A stretch of DNA of 64,000 nt from Deinococcus arcticus (lineage in GTDB: Bacteria > Deinococcota > Deinococci > Deinococcales > Deinococcaceae): the NCBI RefSeq assembly GCF_003028415.1, contig NZ_PYSV01000010.1, positions 1-64,000 on the forward strand. The letters run 5' to 3'. The position numbers and the translations under genes are program-made. The notes beneath the pieces are model-generated. The model was not told where the DNA came from. It did no database searches and saw only the letters and a program-made list of their open reading frames with translations. Position 1 is the stretch's first letter. Each line of letters opens with the position of its first letter. Positions 24,294 to 35,713 of the stretch are shown piece after piece.

Positions 24294-25538
24294 TTAGCGC
24301 CGGCCGTACCCGCCGCCGCCCATCTCCGGCGTGCTGGTGCTGCGGGCGTCACCCCGGCCCGCATCGCCGCGCCCGGGGCTCTGGGTGGGGGCCGTGACGC
24401 CGAAGCCCTGCACGGGCGCGCTGCCGTAGCCGGCGGGGGCGGCGGCGGCGCCCCCGGCCTGCCCAATCGTGGGGTCGTTGGCCAGGCGGGCAAATTCCTT
24501 GGCGTCCACGGCGCGCTCCACACCGATGTCAAAGGAGATCACGCGGCGGCGGTACAGGTTGGCCAGAAAGGCGTCCATGGTCACCATGCCCTCGCGCGCC
24601 CCGGTCTGCATGACGCTGGTGATCTGGAAGGTCTTGCCCTCGCGGATCAGGGCGCGCACGGCGGGGTTGGCAATCAGCAGTTCGTAGGCCAGGATGCGGC
24701 CCTGGCCGTCCAGGCGCGGCAGCAGCTGCTGGGTCATGACCGCCACGAGGTTGTTGGCCAGCTGCACGCGGATCTGCTCCTGCTGCTCCTCGGGAAACAC
24801 GTCCACGATACGGTCAATGGATTCGGGCGCGCTGTTCGTGTGCAGGGTGCCCATCACCAGGTGGCCGGTTTCGGCGGCCGTCACGGCAGCCTTGATCGTC
24901 TCGTAGTCACGCATTTCGCCCACCAGAATCACGTCGGGGGCCTGGCGCAGTACCGCGCGCAGGGCGTCGTTGAAGCTCATGGTGTCGGCGCCCACCTCGC
25001 GCTGGTTGATGATGGACTGCTTGTGCGTGTGCATGAACTCGATGGGGTCCTCGATGGTCATGATGTGCAGCCGCTTGGTGGTGTTGATGTGGTCAATCAT
25101 GGCCGCCAGCGTGGTGGATTTGCCCGAGCCCGTGGGCCCGGTCACCAGCACCAGTCCGCGCGGCGCGTTGGAAATGTCAATGACGTTCTGGGGCAGCCCC
25201 ATTTCCTGGGCGCTCTTGATCTTGGTGGGAATCAGGCGCAGCACCCCGCCCACGTTGCCGCGCTGCATAAAGGCGTTCACGCGGAAGCGGGCCTTTTCAC
25301 CCAGGGCAAACGAGAAGTCCAGTTCCCGGCGCTCTTCAAAGGTGCGCTGCTGCTTTTCGTTCATCATGGAATACATCAGCTTGCGGGTGTCGGTGGCGCC
25401 CAGTTCGGCAAAGCCCTGGGCGTCGTACACGCCCTGCAGCTTGAACTGCGGCGCCAGGCCGACCGTGATGATCACGTCGGACGCGCCCTTGTCGGCGGCG
25501 AAACGCAGGATATCGGTGATGTCGGCAGGCTGGGTCAT
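24294..25538 (-). CDS. pilT: Type IV pilus retraction ATPase PilT
   Basis: 414 residues. The N-terminal PAS-like domain (about 1-100) precedes a RecA-type core with Walker A VTGPTGSGKSTT (about residue 137), Asp box TIEDPIEFMH, Walker B VILVGEMRDYETI and His box GHLVMGTLHTN. PilT depolymerises the pilus for twitching and DNA uptake. The C-terminus has an unusual Gly/Pro/Ala-rich tail of about 50 residues. It follows pilB on the same strand with a 47-base gap. Confidence 0.96.
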   Translation of the reverse strand: MTQPADITDILRFAADKGASDVIITVGLAPQFKLQGVYDAQGFAELGATDTRKLMYSMMNEKQQRTFEERRELDFSFALGEKARFRVNAFMQRGNVGGVLRLIPTKIKSAQEMGLPQNVIDISNAPRGLVLVTGPTGSGKSTTLAAMIDHINTTKRLHIMTIEDPIEFMHTHKQSIINQREVGADTMSFNDALRAVLRQAPDVILVGEMRDYETIKAAVTAAETGHLVMGTLHTNSAPESIDRIVDVFPEEQQEQIRVQLANNLVAVMTQQLLPRLDGQGRILAYELLIANPAVRALIREGKTFQITSVMQTGAREGMVTMDAFLANLYRRRVISFDIGVERAVDAKEFARLANDPTIGQAGGAAAAPAGYGSAPVQGFGVTAPTQSPGRGDAGRGDARSTSTPEMGGGGYGRR

Positions 25539-25585
25539 GGGGAATACCTCGGGGCAGGGGAGAGGGCGGGGTGAGGCGCTGGGGG

Positions 25586-28264
25586 TTACTTGCTGGTGAC
25601 GGCCAGCACTTCTTCCAGGGTCGTGATGCCGGACAGAGCCTTGTCAATGCCGTCCTGGCGCAGGGTTTTCATGCCGCTTTGCCGGATGGCGACTTCGGTA
25701 ATTTCGGTGGCGTTCTTGCCCGCGCCGATGGCGACGCGCAGCGGCTCGTCAATCACCATCAGTTCGTGAATGCCCATGCGGCCCTTGTAGCCGGTGCCGC
25801 CGCAGCGGTTGCAGCCCGCGCCGCGCATCAGCTGGGCGCCCATCAGGTCGCGCTCGGTAATCCCCAGGCGGCGCAGCACATCGGGGTCGGCGTTGGTGGG
25901 GGCCTTGCAGTCGTTGCAGACCTTGCGCACGAGGCGCTGGGCCACCACCCCCACCACGGCCGCGCCGATGTTGAAGTGCTCCACGCCCATTTCTTCGAGG
26001 CGCACGATGGCGCCCGGGGCGTCGTTGGTGTGCAGCGTGGCCAGCACGAGGTGACCGGTCAGCGCGGCTTCCACGGCAATCTTGGCGGTTTCGGCGTCGC
26101 GGATTTCCCCCACGAAGATGATGTCCGGGTCCTGACGCAGGAAGGCGCGCAGCGCGCGGGCGAACGTCATGCCCGCCACCGGGTTCACCTGCGACTGAAT
26201 GATGCCGGGAATTTCATATTCCACCGGGTCTTCAATGGTGGTGGTGTTCTTCTCGGGCACCGCGATGCGCTTGAGGGTGGAAAAGGAGGTAAAGGATTTT
26301 CCCGAACCCGTGGGGCCAGTCACCAGAAAGATGCCGTTGGGCTTGTGGATGGTGTCCAGGTAGCGCTGGTAGTTGTGTTCCGAAAAGCCCAGCTGCTCCA
26401 CCTCGGGGATGTTGCTGGCCTTTTGCAGCAGGCGCATCACGGCCTTTTCCCCGTACACGGTGGGCAGGGTTGAAAGGCGCAGGTCCAGGTCAATGGAGCC
26501 CTTCTTGAAGCGGATGCGGCCGTCCTGCGGCACGCGGCGTTCACTGATGTCCAGGCTGCCCAGAATCTTGATGCGCGCCAGGATGCTCTGCGAACTGCCC
26601 TTGGGCAGCGCGTTCTGTTCGCGCAGCACGCCGTCCACCCGGTAGCGCACCCGCAGGGCCGTTTCGGTGGGCTCAATGTGAATGTCGCTGGCTTCCTGTA
26701 GCGCCGCCTCGCGGATGATGTTGTCCACCACGCGCACCACGGCGTTGTCGTCCAGGCCCGCCGAGATGTCCACGTCGTCCTGGCGCTTGGTTTCCTTCTC
26801 GCGCTTGTTGCTTTCCTGCACCAGGCGCTGGTTCAGGTCGGCCATGTCCTTGTTGCCGAAGTAGCGCTCAATCAGGCGGATGATGTCCTTTTCCGCCATC
26901 ACGGCCGGCACGATCTCGCGGCCCGTGATCAGCTTCAGGTCGTCCAGCGCAAACACATTGCGCGGGTCCTTCATGGCAATCACCAGTGACTCGCCCTGCA
27001 GGCGGATGGGCACCACGCCGTAGCGCCGCGCGGTGGCTTCCGGGATCATCAGGGCCACCTTGGCGTCGGGTGGGTTCTGCACCGGGTCCAGGAACTCGTA
27101 GCCCAGCTGCGCGGCCAGCGAGCGCGCCAGCATCTCGGGGCTCAGCTTGCCGGACTGCACCAGGGTGTCTTCCAGGCGGCCGCCCCCGGCGTTCTGCTTT
27201 TGCAGGGCGTTGTCAATCTCGTCGGCGCCCGCAAAGCCCAGTTCCACGATCACTTCACCCAGCGCCTTGACGCGGCCCTCTCTGGCCTGCACCTGCAGGG
27301 CCTCGCGCAGCTGCGCGCGCGACAGGGTGCCCTGCTGCACCATCTGCTCGCCCAGGCGCCCGCGCTGCGGGTAAAAGCGCTCAATCAGCAGTTCCACGTC
27401 CGAGGGCTTGGCCAGAATCAGGTTCACGGGTCGGCCAATCAGGGCCTCAAGGTCGTCGCGCTTGCGCGGATCGCTGGTGACCACCGTCACGCCGGTGTCG
27501 GTTTCATCCACCGGCACGGCGGTCAGGCGCAGGGCGTCGGCGCGCAGCATGGCGCCCAGCACGTCCTCGCTGGGCTGGAAGTCGCGCGGGTTGCGCAGAA
27601 ACACCGTGCCCACCTGCTCGGCCAGCACCTCGTACAGCTGGTCTTCGGTAATGGCCTTCTGGGCAATCAGGGTGGCGCCCAGCGGCTCGCCGGTCTGCTG
27701 CTGGGCGTCCAGGGCCATCTGCAGCTGGGCGTCGGTGATCAGGCCGCGCGCAATCAGGCGCTGGCCCATCATGCCGCCGCCGCTGTTGCCCTCGGCGTCG
27801 GCCGGCAGATCGGCCGAGAGGTTCAGTTCGGGGTAGTTGGTGGCAATGGCCCACATGATCTGGTCGCGCAGCGCCTGGTACGGCTCGATGTTCAGGCCGC
27901 TGTCGTCTTCCAGCGCCTCAATGGCGTAGCTCGACAGGGGGTCCACAATGGCCACGCGCAGGGTGCCGCCCTCCAGCGCGAAGGGAAAGGCCTGCACGGT
28001 CATGGCTGTCTGGGCGCGCACCGCCCCCAGGGCCCCTGCGTCGGGCGTGACCACCAGCAGGTTCACCAGCGGAATGCCCAGCGCCTCTTCAATGGCGCGG
28101 GCAATGCGCTTTTCACCCACCAGCCCCGAATCGATCAGGATGTCAGCCAGGCGCCCGCCCACCTCGGCGTGGCGCACCAGGGCTTTTTGCAGGTCCGCGT
28201 CATTGACATACCCCTGTTCCAGCAGGATGGCCCCGAGGCGCCGGTCACCGATTGAAAGTGCCAT
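25586..28264 (-). CDS. pilB: Type IV pilus assembly ATPase PilB (Thermus PilF-like)
   Basis: 892 residues, much longer than the usual 560. Three consecutive N-terminal MshEN/GSPII-type units (about 1-150, 160-310, 315-465) carry RLGAILLEQGYV-, QRLIARGLITD- and RLGEQMVQQGTLS-type openings; such units bind c-di-GMP in relatives. The ATPase has GPTGSGKSFTSF (about 646-657), TTIEDPVEYE, IIFVGEIRDAET and a zinc site CNDC...CNRC (about 783-823). Size and triplication match Thermus PilF. The start ATG follows AGAAGGAGAG and overlaps the phosphatase 3' end by 20 bases. Confidence 0.96.
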   Translation of the reverse strand: MALSIGDRRLGAILLEQGYVNDADLQKALVRHAEVGGRLADILIDSGLVGEKRIARAIEEALGIPLVNLLVVTPDAGALGAVRAQTAMTVQAFPFALEGGTLRVAIVDPLSSYAIEALEDDSGLNIEPYQALRDQIMWAIATNYPELNLSADLPADAEGNSGGGMMGQRLIARGLITDAQLQMALDAQQQTGEPLGATLIAQKAITEDQLYEVLAEQVGTVFLRNPRDFQPSEDVLGAMLRADALRLTAVPVDETDTGVTVVTSDPRKRDDLEALIGRPVNLILAKPSDVELLIERFYPQRGRLGEQMVQQGTLSRAQLREALQVQAREGRVKALGEVIVELGFAGADEIDNALQKQNAGGGRLEDTLVQSGKLSPEMLARSLAAQLGYEFLDPVQNPPDAKVALMIPEATARRYGVVPIRLQGESLVIAMKDPRNVFALDDLKLITGREIVPAVMAEKDIIRLIERYFGNKDMADLNQRLVQESNKREKETKRQDDVDISAGLDDNAVVRVVDNIIREAALQEASDIHIEPTETALRVRYRVDGVLREQNALPKGSSQSILARIKILGSLDISERRVPQDGRIRFKKGSIDLDLRLSTLPTVYGEKAVMRLLQKASNIPEVEQLGFSEHNYQRYLDTIHKPNGIFLVTGPTGSGKSFTSFSTLKRIAVPEKNTTTIEDPVEYEIPGIIQSQVNPVAGMTFARALRAFLRQDPDIIFVGEIRDAETAKIAVEAALTGHLVLATLHTNDAPGAIVRLEEMGVEHFNIGAAVVGVVAQRLVRKVCNDCKAPTNADPDVLRRLGITERDLMGAQLMRGAGCNRCGGTGYKGRMGIHELMVIDEPLRVAIGAGKNATEITEVAIRQSGMKTLRQDGIDKALSGITTLEEVLAVTSK

Positions 28265-28832
28265 AGTTCATCTCTCCTTCTGAGGGTGCTGTGCCCTGTG
28301 GTGCAGCGGCGGGCTCCGCAGCGGCGCCGGGCCGCCAGTCGTGGCCGTAGCGTTTGAGCACCGCGCGTTCCAGCTTGCGGGCCACGCGGGTATGGGGCAG
28401 GGCGTTGGTGGCCAGCGGCTGCACCAGAATGGTGTGCATGCCGCTGAGGTTGCCGCCCAGAATGTCGGTGAACACCTGATCGCCCACCATGCCCACCTGG
28501 TGCGGCAACAGCGCCATGGCGCTCACGGCGCGGCGAAAGGCGCGGGGGTTGGGTTTGCCCGCCAGTCCCACGCCCTGAAAGCCCAGGTGTTCCAGCCAGA
28601 AGGCCGCGCGGCTGCCCGTGGCGTTGCTCAGCAGGTACAGCCGGATGCCCGCCAGTTTCAGGTCGCGTGCCCAGCGCATGACCCCGGCGGCGCCGCCGTG
28701 TTCGTAGCTGCCGTAGGGCACCAGGGTGTTGTCCAGGTCCAGCAGCAGTCCGCGCAGTCCGCGCGCGGCCAGAAATTCAGGCGTGATCTGGGTCACGTGG
28801 TCAATGACGTCGTGGGGCCGCAGCAGGCTCAT
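28245..28832 (-). CDS. YqeG-family HAD phosphatase
   Basis: About 195 residues. HAD motif I is LLLDLDNTLVPYG with both Asp; motif II LYLLSNATG; motif III Lys in GLAGKPNPRAF; motif IV VGMVGDQVFTDILGGN. YqeG members are often phosphatidylglycerophosphatase-like (GEP4) or unassigned. ATG 28832 overlaps the pgeF stop (ATGA), and the 3' end overlaps pilB, so pgeF, this gene and pilB are likely co-transcribed. Confidence 0.88.
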   Translation of the reverse strand: MSLLRPHDVIDHVTQITPEFLAARGLRGLLLDLDNTLVPYGSYEHGGAAGVMRWARDLKLAGIRLYLLSNATGSRAAFWLEHLGFQGVGLAGKPNPRAFRRAVSAMALLPHQVGMVGDQVFTDILGGNLSGMHTILVQPLATNALPHTRVARKLERAVLKRYGHDWRPGAAAEPAAAPQGTAPSEGEMNYGTFNR

Positions 28833-29587
28833 GCGCCCACCCCCGGCGCGGCGCGGCCAATCACGGCCCACATGCGGCCCGTGCGCCCGGCGTCGCGCCG
28901 GTAGGAATAGAAGTCGGCTTCGGTGGAGCAGCGGCCACTGACCCAGATGTGGGCGGCCCGAACGCCCGCCGCCTGCAGCGCGGCCCGGTTGGCCCAGGCG
29001 AGGTCCAGGTGGGGCTGCCCGCCCCGGCGCTGCACGGCGCCCCCCAGCCCCGCCGCTTCAAAGTCGGCGGCCACCCCCTCGCTCACCGGGTAGGCAGCGG
29101 CGCCGATCCCCGGGCCCACAGCGGCGCGAATCCGCTCGGGTCGGGCGCCCAGGGCAGTCATGGCGGCCACGGTGCGCCCGGCAATGCCGCCCAGTGTGCC
29201 CTTCCAGCCTGCGTGCGCGGCGCCCAGCACCCCGGTGTCCGGGTCTTCCAGCAGCAGGGGGTAGCAGTCGGCGGTGCCGATGGCCAGCAGCACCCCTGGC
29301 TGAGTGGTCACCAGCGCGTCGCCGGTCCACACGCCGCCGCCCTGAACCTGCACCACCTCGGTGCCGTGCACCTGGGTCAGGCGGGCCACCTGCGCGGGGG
29401 CAAAGCCCAGGGCCGCGCACAGGCGCTCCCGGTTCTCGGCCACGTCGGCGGGGTCGTCCTCGCGGTCATCCAGGTTCAGGCCCGCGTAGGCGCCGCGCGA
29501 CACGCCCCCGACACGCGTACTGAAGGCGTGCGGCGCAGTGAGGTGCGGCGCGTGAAGGAGCATCAGGTCTTCAGTATCCCCGTTCAT
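28829..29587 (-). CDS. pgeF: PgeF/YfiH multicopper-type purine nucleoside phosphorylase-like protein
   Basis: 252 residues of the YfiH family: RLTQVHGTEVVQV, IGTADCYPLLLEDP, GAAHAGWKGTLGG and CSTEADFYSYRRDAGRTGRMWAVI. Members bind zinc through His/Cys and act on purine nucleosides or remove mis-added residues in peptidoglycan. Start ATG 29587 or an ATG eight codons later (MLLHAPHL). It is divergent from fabI across a G-rich spacer. Confidence 0.92.
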   Translation of the reverse strand: MNGDTEDLMLLHAPHLTAPHAFSTRVGGVSRGAYAGLNLDDREDDPADVAENRERLCAALGFAPAQVARLTQVHGTEVVQVQGGGVWTGDALVTTQPGVLLAIGTADCYPLLLEDPDTGVLGAAHAGWKGTLGGIAGRTVAAMTALGARPERIRAAVGPGIGAAAYPVSEGVAADFEAAGLGGAVQRRGGQPHLDLAWANRAALQAAGVRAAHIWVSGRCSTEADFYSYRRDAGRTGRMWAVIGRAAPGVGA

Positions 29588-29603
29588 CTCTCACCAGATT
29601 CTG

Positions 29604-29648
29604 ACGGGGGGGGTGGGGGGGGTGGGTGAAGGCGAAGGCCGGTGGGCG
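29604..29648 (+). other. G-run tract, potential G-quadruplex
   Basis: The plus strand has a run of 7 G, T, a run of 8 G, T, GGG, then GGTGGG within 45 bases, between divergent pgeF and fabI. This fits a G-quadruplex motif (four or more G3 runs with short loops). Regulatory effect is inferred only. Confidence 0.4.
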
Positions 29649-29723
29649 GCGGGGTCAGGCCCAGCGCCGGCCTTTTGCACCCGCTTCAGCGCGCGGCCCC
29701 CGGGGGCTGCTACAGTCCCCCGC

Positions 29724-30515
<792 letters not shown>

Positions 30516-30552
30516 CGGGGGGCGCCTCCCGGGCCCCGCTATGCTTCGGGGC

Positions 30553-30963
30553 ATGCCGCTGACCCCACATGCCCTGCTGCTGCTGCATGCCCAGCGCTGT
30601 CACCTGGACGGCCGGGCCGATGAACGCCCCCTGGTCCGGCGCTGGGCCAGCCAGATTGAGGCCGCGCGCGCGCAGGGCTGGCTGGTGGCGGTGGTGCAGT
30701 GGGACGCCCCGCCGGGGGCTGACTGGGCGACGCTGTCCAAGCCCTGGACCCTACACCCCGATTTCCGGGTGGAACACGGTGACCTGCTGGTGCGCGCCGG
30801 GCTGCCCGACGCCTTTGCGGATTCGGAGCTGGGCGCGGCCCTGCATACCCGCGCGGTCCACACCCTTCACCCCCTGGGCCTGCCCGACACCCCTGAATGG
30901 ACCGCCACCCTGGCCGGCGCCCAGGCCCAGGGCTTTGCGGTGGCCCCCCTGGAGACCCCATGA
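30553..30963 (+). CDS. Isochorismatase-fold protein lacking the catalytic triad
   Basis: 136 residues. The outline follows cysteine hydrolases of the isochorismatase superfamily: a hydrophobic strand LLLLHAQRCHLDG, helix and strand GWLVAVVQWD, DLLVRAGLPDAFADSELGAAL, and a terminal strand-helix ATLAGAQAQGFAV. The catalytic Asp is His12, the Lys of the second motif is absent, and the nucleophile Cys position is Trp or Glu (PEWTATL). Probably a non-catalytic relative. TATGCT (30540-30545) lies 7 bases before the ATG. The stop overlaps the next start (ATGA). Confidence 0.6.
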   Translation: MPLTPHALLLLHAQRCHLDGRADERPLVRRWASQIEAARAQGWLVAVVQWDAPPGADWATLSKPWTLHPDFRVEHGDLLVRAGLPDAFADSELGAALHTRAVHTLHPLGLPDTPEWTATLAGAQAQGFAVAPLETP

Positions 30964-31985
30964 ACCTGGAACCCACACTGGACCTGCTGGTGCGGCTGCT
31001 CGCCACCCCCAGCCCCACCGGCTTCACCGAACAGGCCGTGGCCCTGCTGGACACCGAACTGCGCGCCCTGGGCGTGGCCCCGGCCCGCACCCGCAAGGGC
31101 GCCCTGACCTGGGAGGTGCCGGGCACAGGGAAGGGGCACGTCACCTTCAGCGGGCATGTGGATACGCTGGGGGCCATGGTCAAGGCCATCAAGCCGTCGG
31201 GGCGCCTGCGCCTGTGGGCCCTGGGCGGCTACGACTGGGCCACCGTGGAGGGTGAGGACGTGCGCGTGCACACCCAGGCCGGCCGCGAGCTGACAGGCAC
31301 CGTGGTCAACGTGCGCCAGAGCACCCACGTGCACGGGCCAGCTCTGCGCGAGCTAAAGCGGGAAGCGGCGGTTATGGAGGTGCGCCTGGACGAACGGGTG
31401 GTCAGCGACCACGACACGCAGGCCCTGGGTGTGGCAGTGGGCGACTTCGTGAGCTTCGACGCCCGGCCGCGCGTGACCCCGGCCGGGTACATCAAGGCCC
31501 GGCACCTGGACAACAAAGCGGCGGTGGCGGTGTTCGTGGCCGTGACCCGCGAACTGCTGGCCCGCCCGGCGCCCGTCACGGCGGCCTTTCATGTCACCAC
31601 CTATGAGGAGGTGGGCCACGGCGCCGCCACCGGCATTCCGCCCCACACCGACGAGCTGATCGCCGTGGACATGGCGGCGGTGGGTGAGGGCCAGACCAGC
31701 AGCGAGCATCACGTGACCCTGTGCGTGGCCGATGGCGGCGGCCCCTACGACCACGCGCTGGGCGGGCGGCTGCGCGCCGCCGCCACGCGCGCTGGCCTGG
31801 ACCTGCGGGTGGACATCTACCCCTACTACGCCTCCGACGGCACGGCGGCGTGGCGCGCGGGCGGCGACTACCCGGTGGCCCTGATTGGCCCCGGGGTAGA
31901 CGCCAGCCACGCCTACGAACGCACCCACGTGGACGCCCTGCGCGCCACCGCCGAACTGATGCTCGCCCACCTGCGGGGGGCGTAG
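30960..31985 (+). CDS. M42-family metallopeptidase
   Basis: About 341 residues. Family M42 aminopeptidases form large tetrahedral assemblies that trim peptides. Metal ligands: SGHVDTLGAMV, ARHLDNKAAVAV, TTYEEVGHGAA (catalytic Glu pair), AVDMAAVG, and HAYERTH near the end. An inserted PDZ-like segment lies at about 75-165. Start ATG 30960 overlaps the previous stop, so translation is coupled to the pseudoenzyme gene. Confidence 0.9.
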   Translation: MNLEPTLDLLVRLLATPSPTGFTEQAVALLDTELRALGVAPARTRKGALTWEVPGTGKGHVTFSGHVDTLGAMVKAIKPSGRLRLWALGGYDWATVEGEDVRVHTQAGRELTGTVVNVRQSTHVHGPALRELKREAAVMEVRLDERVVSDHDTQALGVAVGDFVSFDARPRVTPAGYIKARHLDNKAAVAVFVAVTRELLARPAPVTAAFHVTTYEEVGHGAATGIPPHTDELIAVDMAAVGEGQTSSEHHVTLCVADGGGPYDHALGGRLRAAATRAGLDLRVDIYPYYASDGTAAWRAGGDYPVALIGPGVDASHAYERTHVDALRATAELMLAHLRGA

Positions 31986-32099
31986 GGCCCACGGGCGGGG
32001 TGCACAGGGGGGCGGCTTGACCAGGCCGACGCTCAGCGGAAGGCCGCCCCACAGCCCACAGCGGTATACATTCCTGCCTCGTCCCTGTAAGCTGGACGA

Positions 32100-32828
32100 G
32101 TGCTGTCGTTACAGAAAGCGGCGAACATCCTGGGCGCCTTCAGTGCCGAACAACCGGAATGGGGCGTGCGGGCGCTGGCCGCGCACCTGAGCGTGCCCCG
32201 CGCCACGGCCCACGCCTATCTGGCCGGCCTGACAGAAGCCGGGTTCCTGCGCCGCACGCCCGCCGGCAAGTACCGCCTGTCCTGGCACCTGGCCGAGATG
32301 GGCGCGCAGCTCACGGCCGCGCTGCCCTGGTTTCCCGAGGCGCGCGCCCTGATTACCCGGCTGGCGCTGGAAGTGCGCTCGGTGGCCTTTCTGTGCATTC
32401 TGGAAGGCGAGGAAATCGTGGCCGCCATCCGCGAACGCCACCCCGACGCCGACATTGACCTGCCGCTGGACGTCTACCTGCCCGCCACGGCCACGGCCAG
32501 CGGCAAGATTCTCTATGCCCACGCGGACCTGACACCGCGCACCTTCTCGGCCTGCACCCCCAGTTCCATCACCTCGCTGGACGAGTGGCGCACCGAGGTG
32601 GCCAAGGTGCGCCGTCTGGGGTACGCCTATTCCATTGAGGAATGGGTGCCGGGCCAGTGCACCCTGGGGGTGCCATACCACGCCCTGTCCCACCCCGGCG
32701 ACCCCCACGGCGAGAGCGTGGTGGCCGCCATTGGCGTGCAGATGAGCGCCCAGCGCTACCTGCGCGAGGAACGCCACATCCGCGAGCGCGTGCTGAGCAT
32801 CGTCCGGGAAGCCGAAGCGCTGCCGTAA
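32100..32828 (+). CDS. IclR-family transcriptional regulator
   Basis: 242 residues. N-terminal helix-turn-helix (about 1-65): LQKAANILGAFS, GVRALAAHLSVPRATAHAYLAGLTEAGFLRR. The C-terminal effector domain has LPATATASGKILYAHAD, GYAYSIEEWVPGQCTLGVPYHA and VVAAIGVQM. TAAGCT (32088-32093) lies 6 bases before GTG 32100. No catabolic operon adjoins it, so the effector cannot be guessed. Confidence 0.92.
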   Translation: MLSLQKAANILGAFSAEQPEWGVRALAAHLSVPRATAHAYLAGLTEAGFLRRTPAGKYRLSWHLAEMGAQLTAALPWFPEARALITRLALEVRSVAFLCILEGEEIVAAIRERHPDADIDLPLDVYLPATATASGKILYAHADLTPRTFSACTPSSITSLDEWRTEVAKVRRLGYAYSIEEWVPGQCTLGVPYHALSHPGDPHGESVVAAIGVQMSAQRYLREERHIRERVLSIVREAEALP

Positions 32829-32902
32829 GCGGATTCCTGCTGGGCGGCTTCTGCGCCTCGCCCAGCCTGGAAGGGCAACGGTCTGGGCTTCTGGTGCCGG
32901 GC

Positions 32903-34597
<1,695 letters not shown>

Positions 34598-34697
34598 GCT
34601 GCCCAGCCTACTGCCGGGGCCAGCGCCGGGCCTTGAGGAAGCGTTGCCTGTTGCCGGCATGGGGCCCGCCCGGGCCCTCCCTGAATGGGGGAAGGCC

Positions 34698-34721
34698 ACC
34701 CATTTGGGGGCCCCCGAATGG
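34698..34721. promoter_or_regulatory. 24-bp inverted repeat upstream of the pilin operon
   Basis: CCCATTTGGGGG and CCCCCGAATGGG face each other almost perfectly (one mismatch pair). It lies between the divergent dynamin-like gene and the pilin operon, with another GC palindrome GGGCCCGCCCGGGCCC just left of it (about 34661-34676). It could be an operator or a cruciform; no protein is known. Confidence 0.35.
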
Positions 34722-34803
34722 GCAGAAAAGGCCGTGCTGTGTGGAAATTTGTGCGGCGATTGTCAGAGGCCGGGTGGCACCTTGAGTGACAGCGAGGTCA
34801 CCT

Positions 34804-35304
34804 ATGAGGACACCCCACTTTTCTCCCCAGAACCATCGGCAGGGCTTCACGCTCCTTGAACTCCTTATGGTGATGGCGATTCTAGGCATTCTGTTCGGCA
34901 TTGGCATGGTGAGTTTCCAGAACCTGCGCAATCCGGCGCGGGACACCGCGCGGGCTGTTCACTCCGCTCTCTTCCAGATGCGCGCTGATGCGGCGGCCAA
35001 TACCCAGGCGCGGCGGCTGGTACTGCTGAGCAACGGGGGTCTGCAGATTCAGAGTGCGCTGCGTTGTGCAGGACCCAATCAGGGAACGTGGACTGTCCAG
35101 GGTCTGGTGGAACTCCCCGAACGCATGGCCAGACGGCCAGTTACGCTGACGCGCCAGGGTGGTTCTGTCGATCCCAACGTCATTGTCTGCTACAGCGCCC
35201 GGGGGCTGGCTGTCATAGGTGGTCAGCTGAACATCGATGATACGCGCTCACGATACGCCGTGCAGGTGGCGCTCAGCGGAGGGGTGAAGTCCAGTGCGCA
35301 GTGA
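34804..35304 (+). CDS. Type IV minor pilin (GspH/FimT-like)
   Basis: About 166 residues. The prepilin site RQG|FTLLELLMVMAILGILFG gives Phe1 and Glu5 of the mature pilin, then a hydrophobic helix and a beta-rich head with two Cys. The start ATG 34804 follows GAGGT by 5 bases; GTG 34786 is in frame but lacks a good site. First gene of a four-gene operon with short overlaps. Confidence 0.92.
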   Translation: MRTPHFSPQNHRQGFTLLELLMVMAILGILFGIGMVSFQNLRNPARDTARAVHSALFQMRADAAANTQARRLVLLSNGGLQIQSALRCAGPNQGTWTVQGLVELPERMARRPVTLTRQGGSVDPNVIVCYSARGLAVIGGQLNIDDTRSRYAVQVALSGGVKSSAQ

Positions 35305-35713
35305 AGCGCAGGTGCAGGCCGGGTTCACAGTGGTGGAACTACTCATTGCGCTGGCAATCCTGGGCGTGGCCATGTCCACTGTGATTAGCGCCATGCTGGC
35401 CAACACCAGTCTGAACACCCGCGTGGAGCGCCAAGCCAACGCTGTGCGGGTCAGCGAGCAGGTCATGGAAAGCTACCGGCAACGCACGGACTACGCAGCG
35501 CTGCAATTTAATGATCTGTCGCAGACAGTCGTCATGAACGGTCAGACTTACACCGCCAACACGGACTTCTGTCCCAACGATCTGCCGCAAGCCACCAAAA
35601 ACAGCATGCCGTGCAGCAGCACGTCCGTCTATATCCGTGTGGAGGTGAAACATGGCAACACTGTGCTGCACCGTGCCGAAACGTACTTTACCCAGTTCGG
35701 CAATGAATCCTGA
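35294..35713 (+). CDS. Type IV minor pilin (PilV-like)
   Basis: 139 residues with a prepilin site QAG|FTVVELLIALAILGVAMST near the N-terminus, Glu5 included, and a Cys pair (DFCPND, MPCSS) in the head. The GTG start overlaps the preceding gene by 11 bases, and its end overlaps the next by 11. Together with its neighbours it should form part of the pilus initiation complex. Confidence 0.9.
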   Translation: MRSEAQVQAGFTVVELLIALAILGVAMSTVISAMLANTSLNTRVERQANAVRVSEQVMESYRQRTDYAALQFNDLSQTVVMNGQTYTANTDFCPNDLPQATKNSMPCSSTSVYIRVEVKHGNTVLHRAETYFTQFGNES

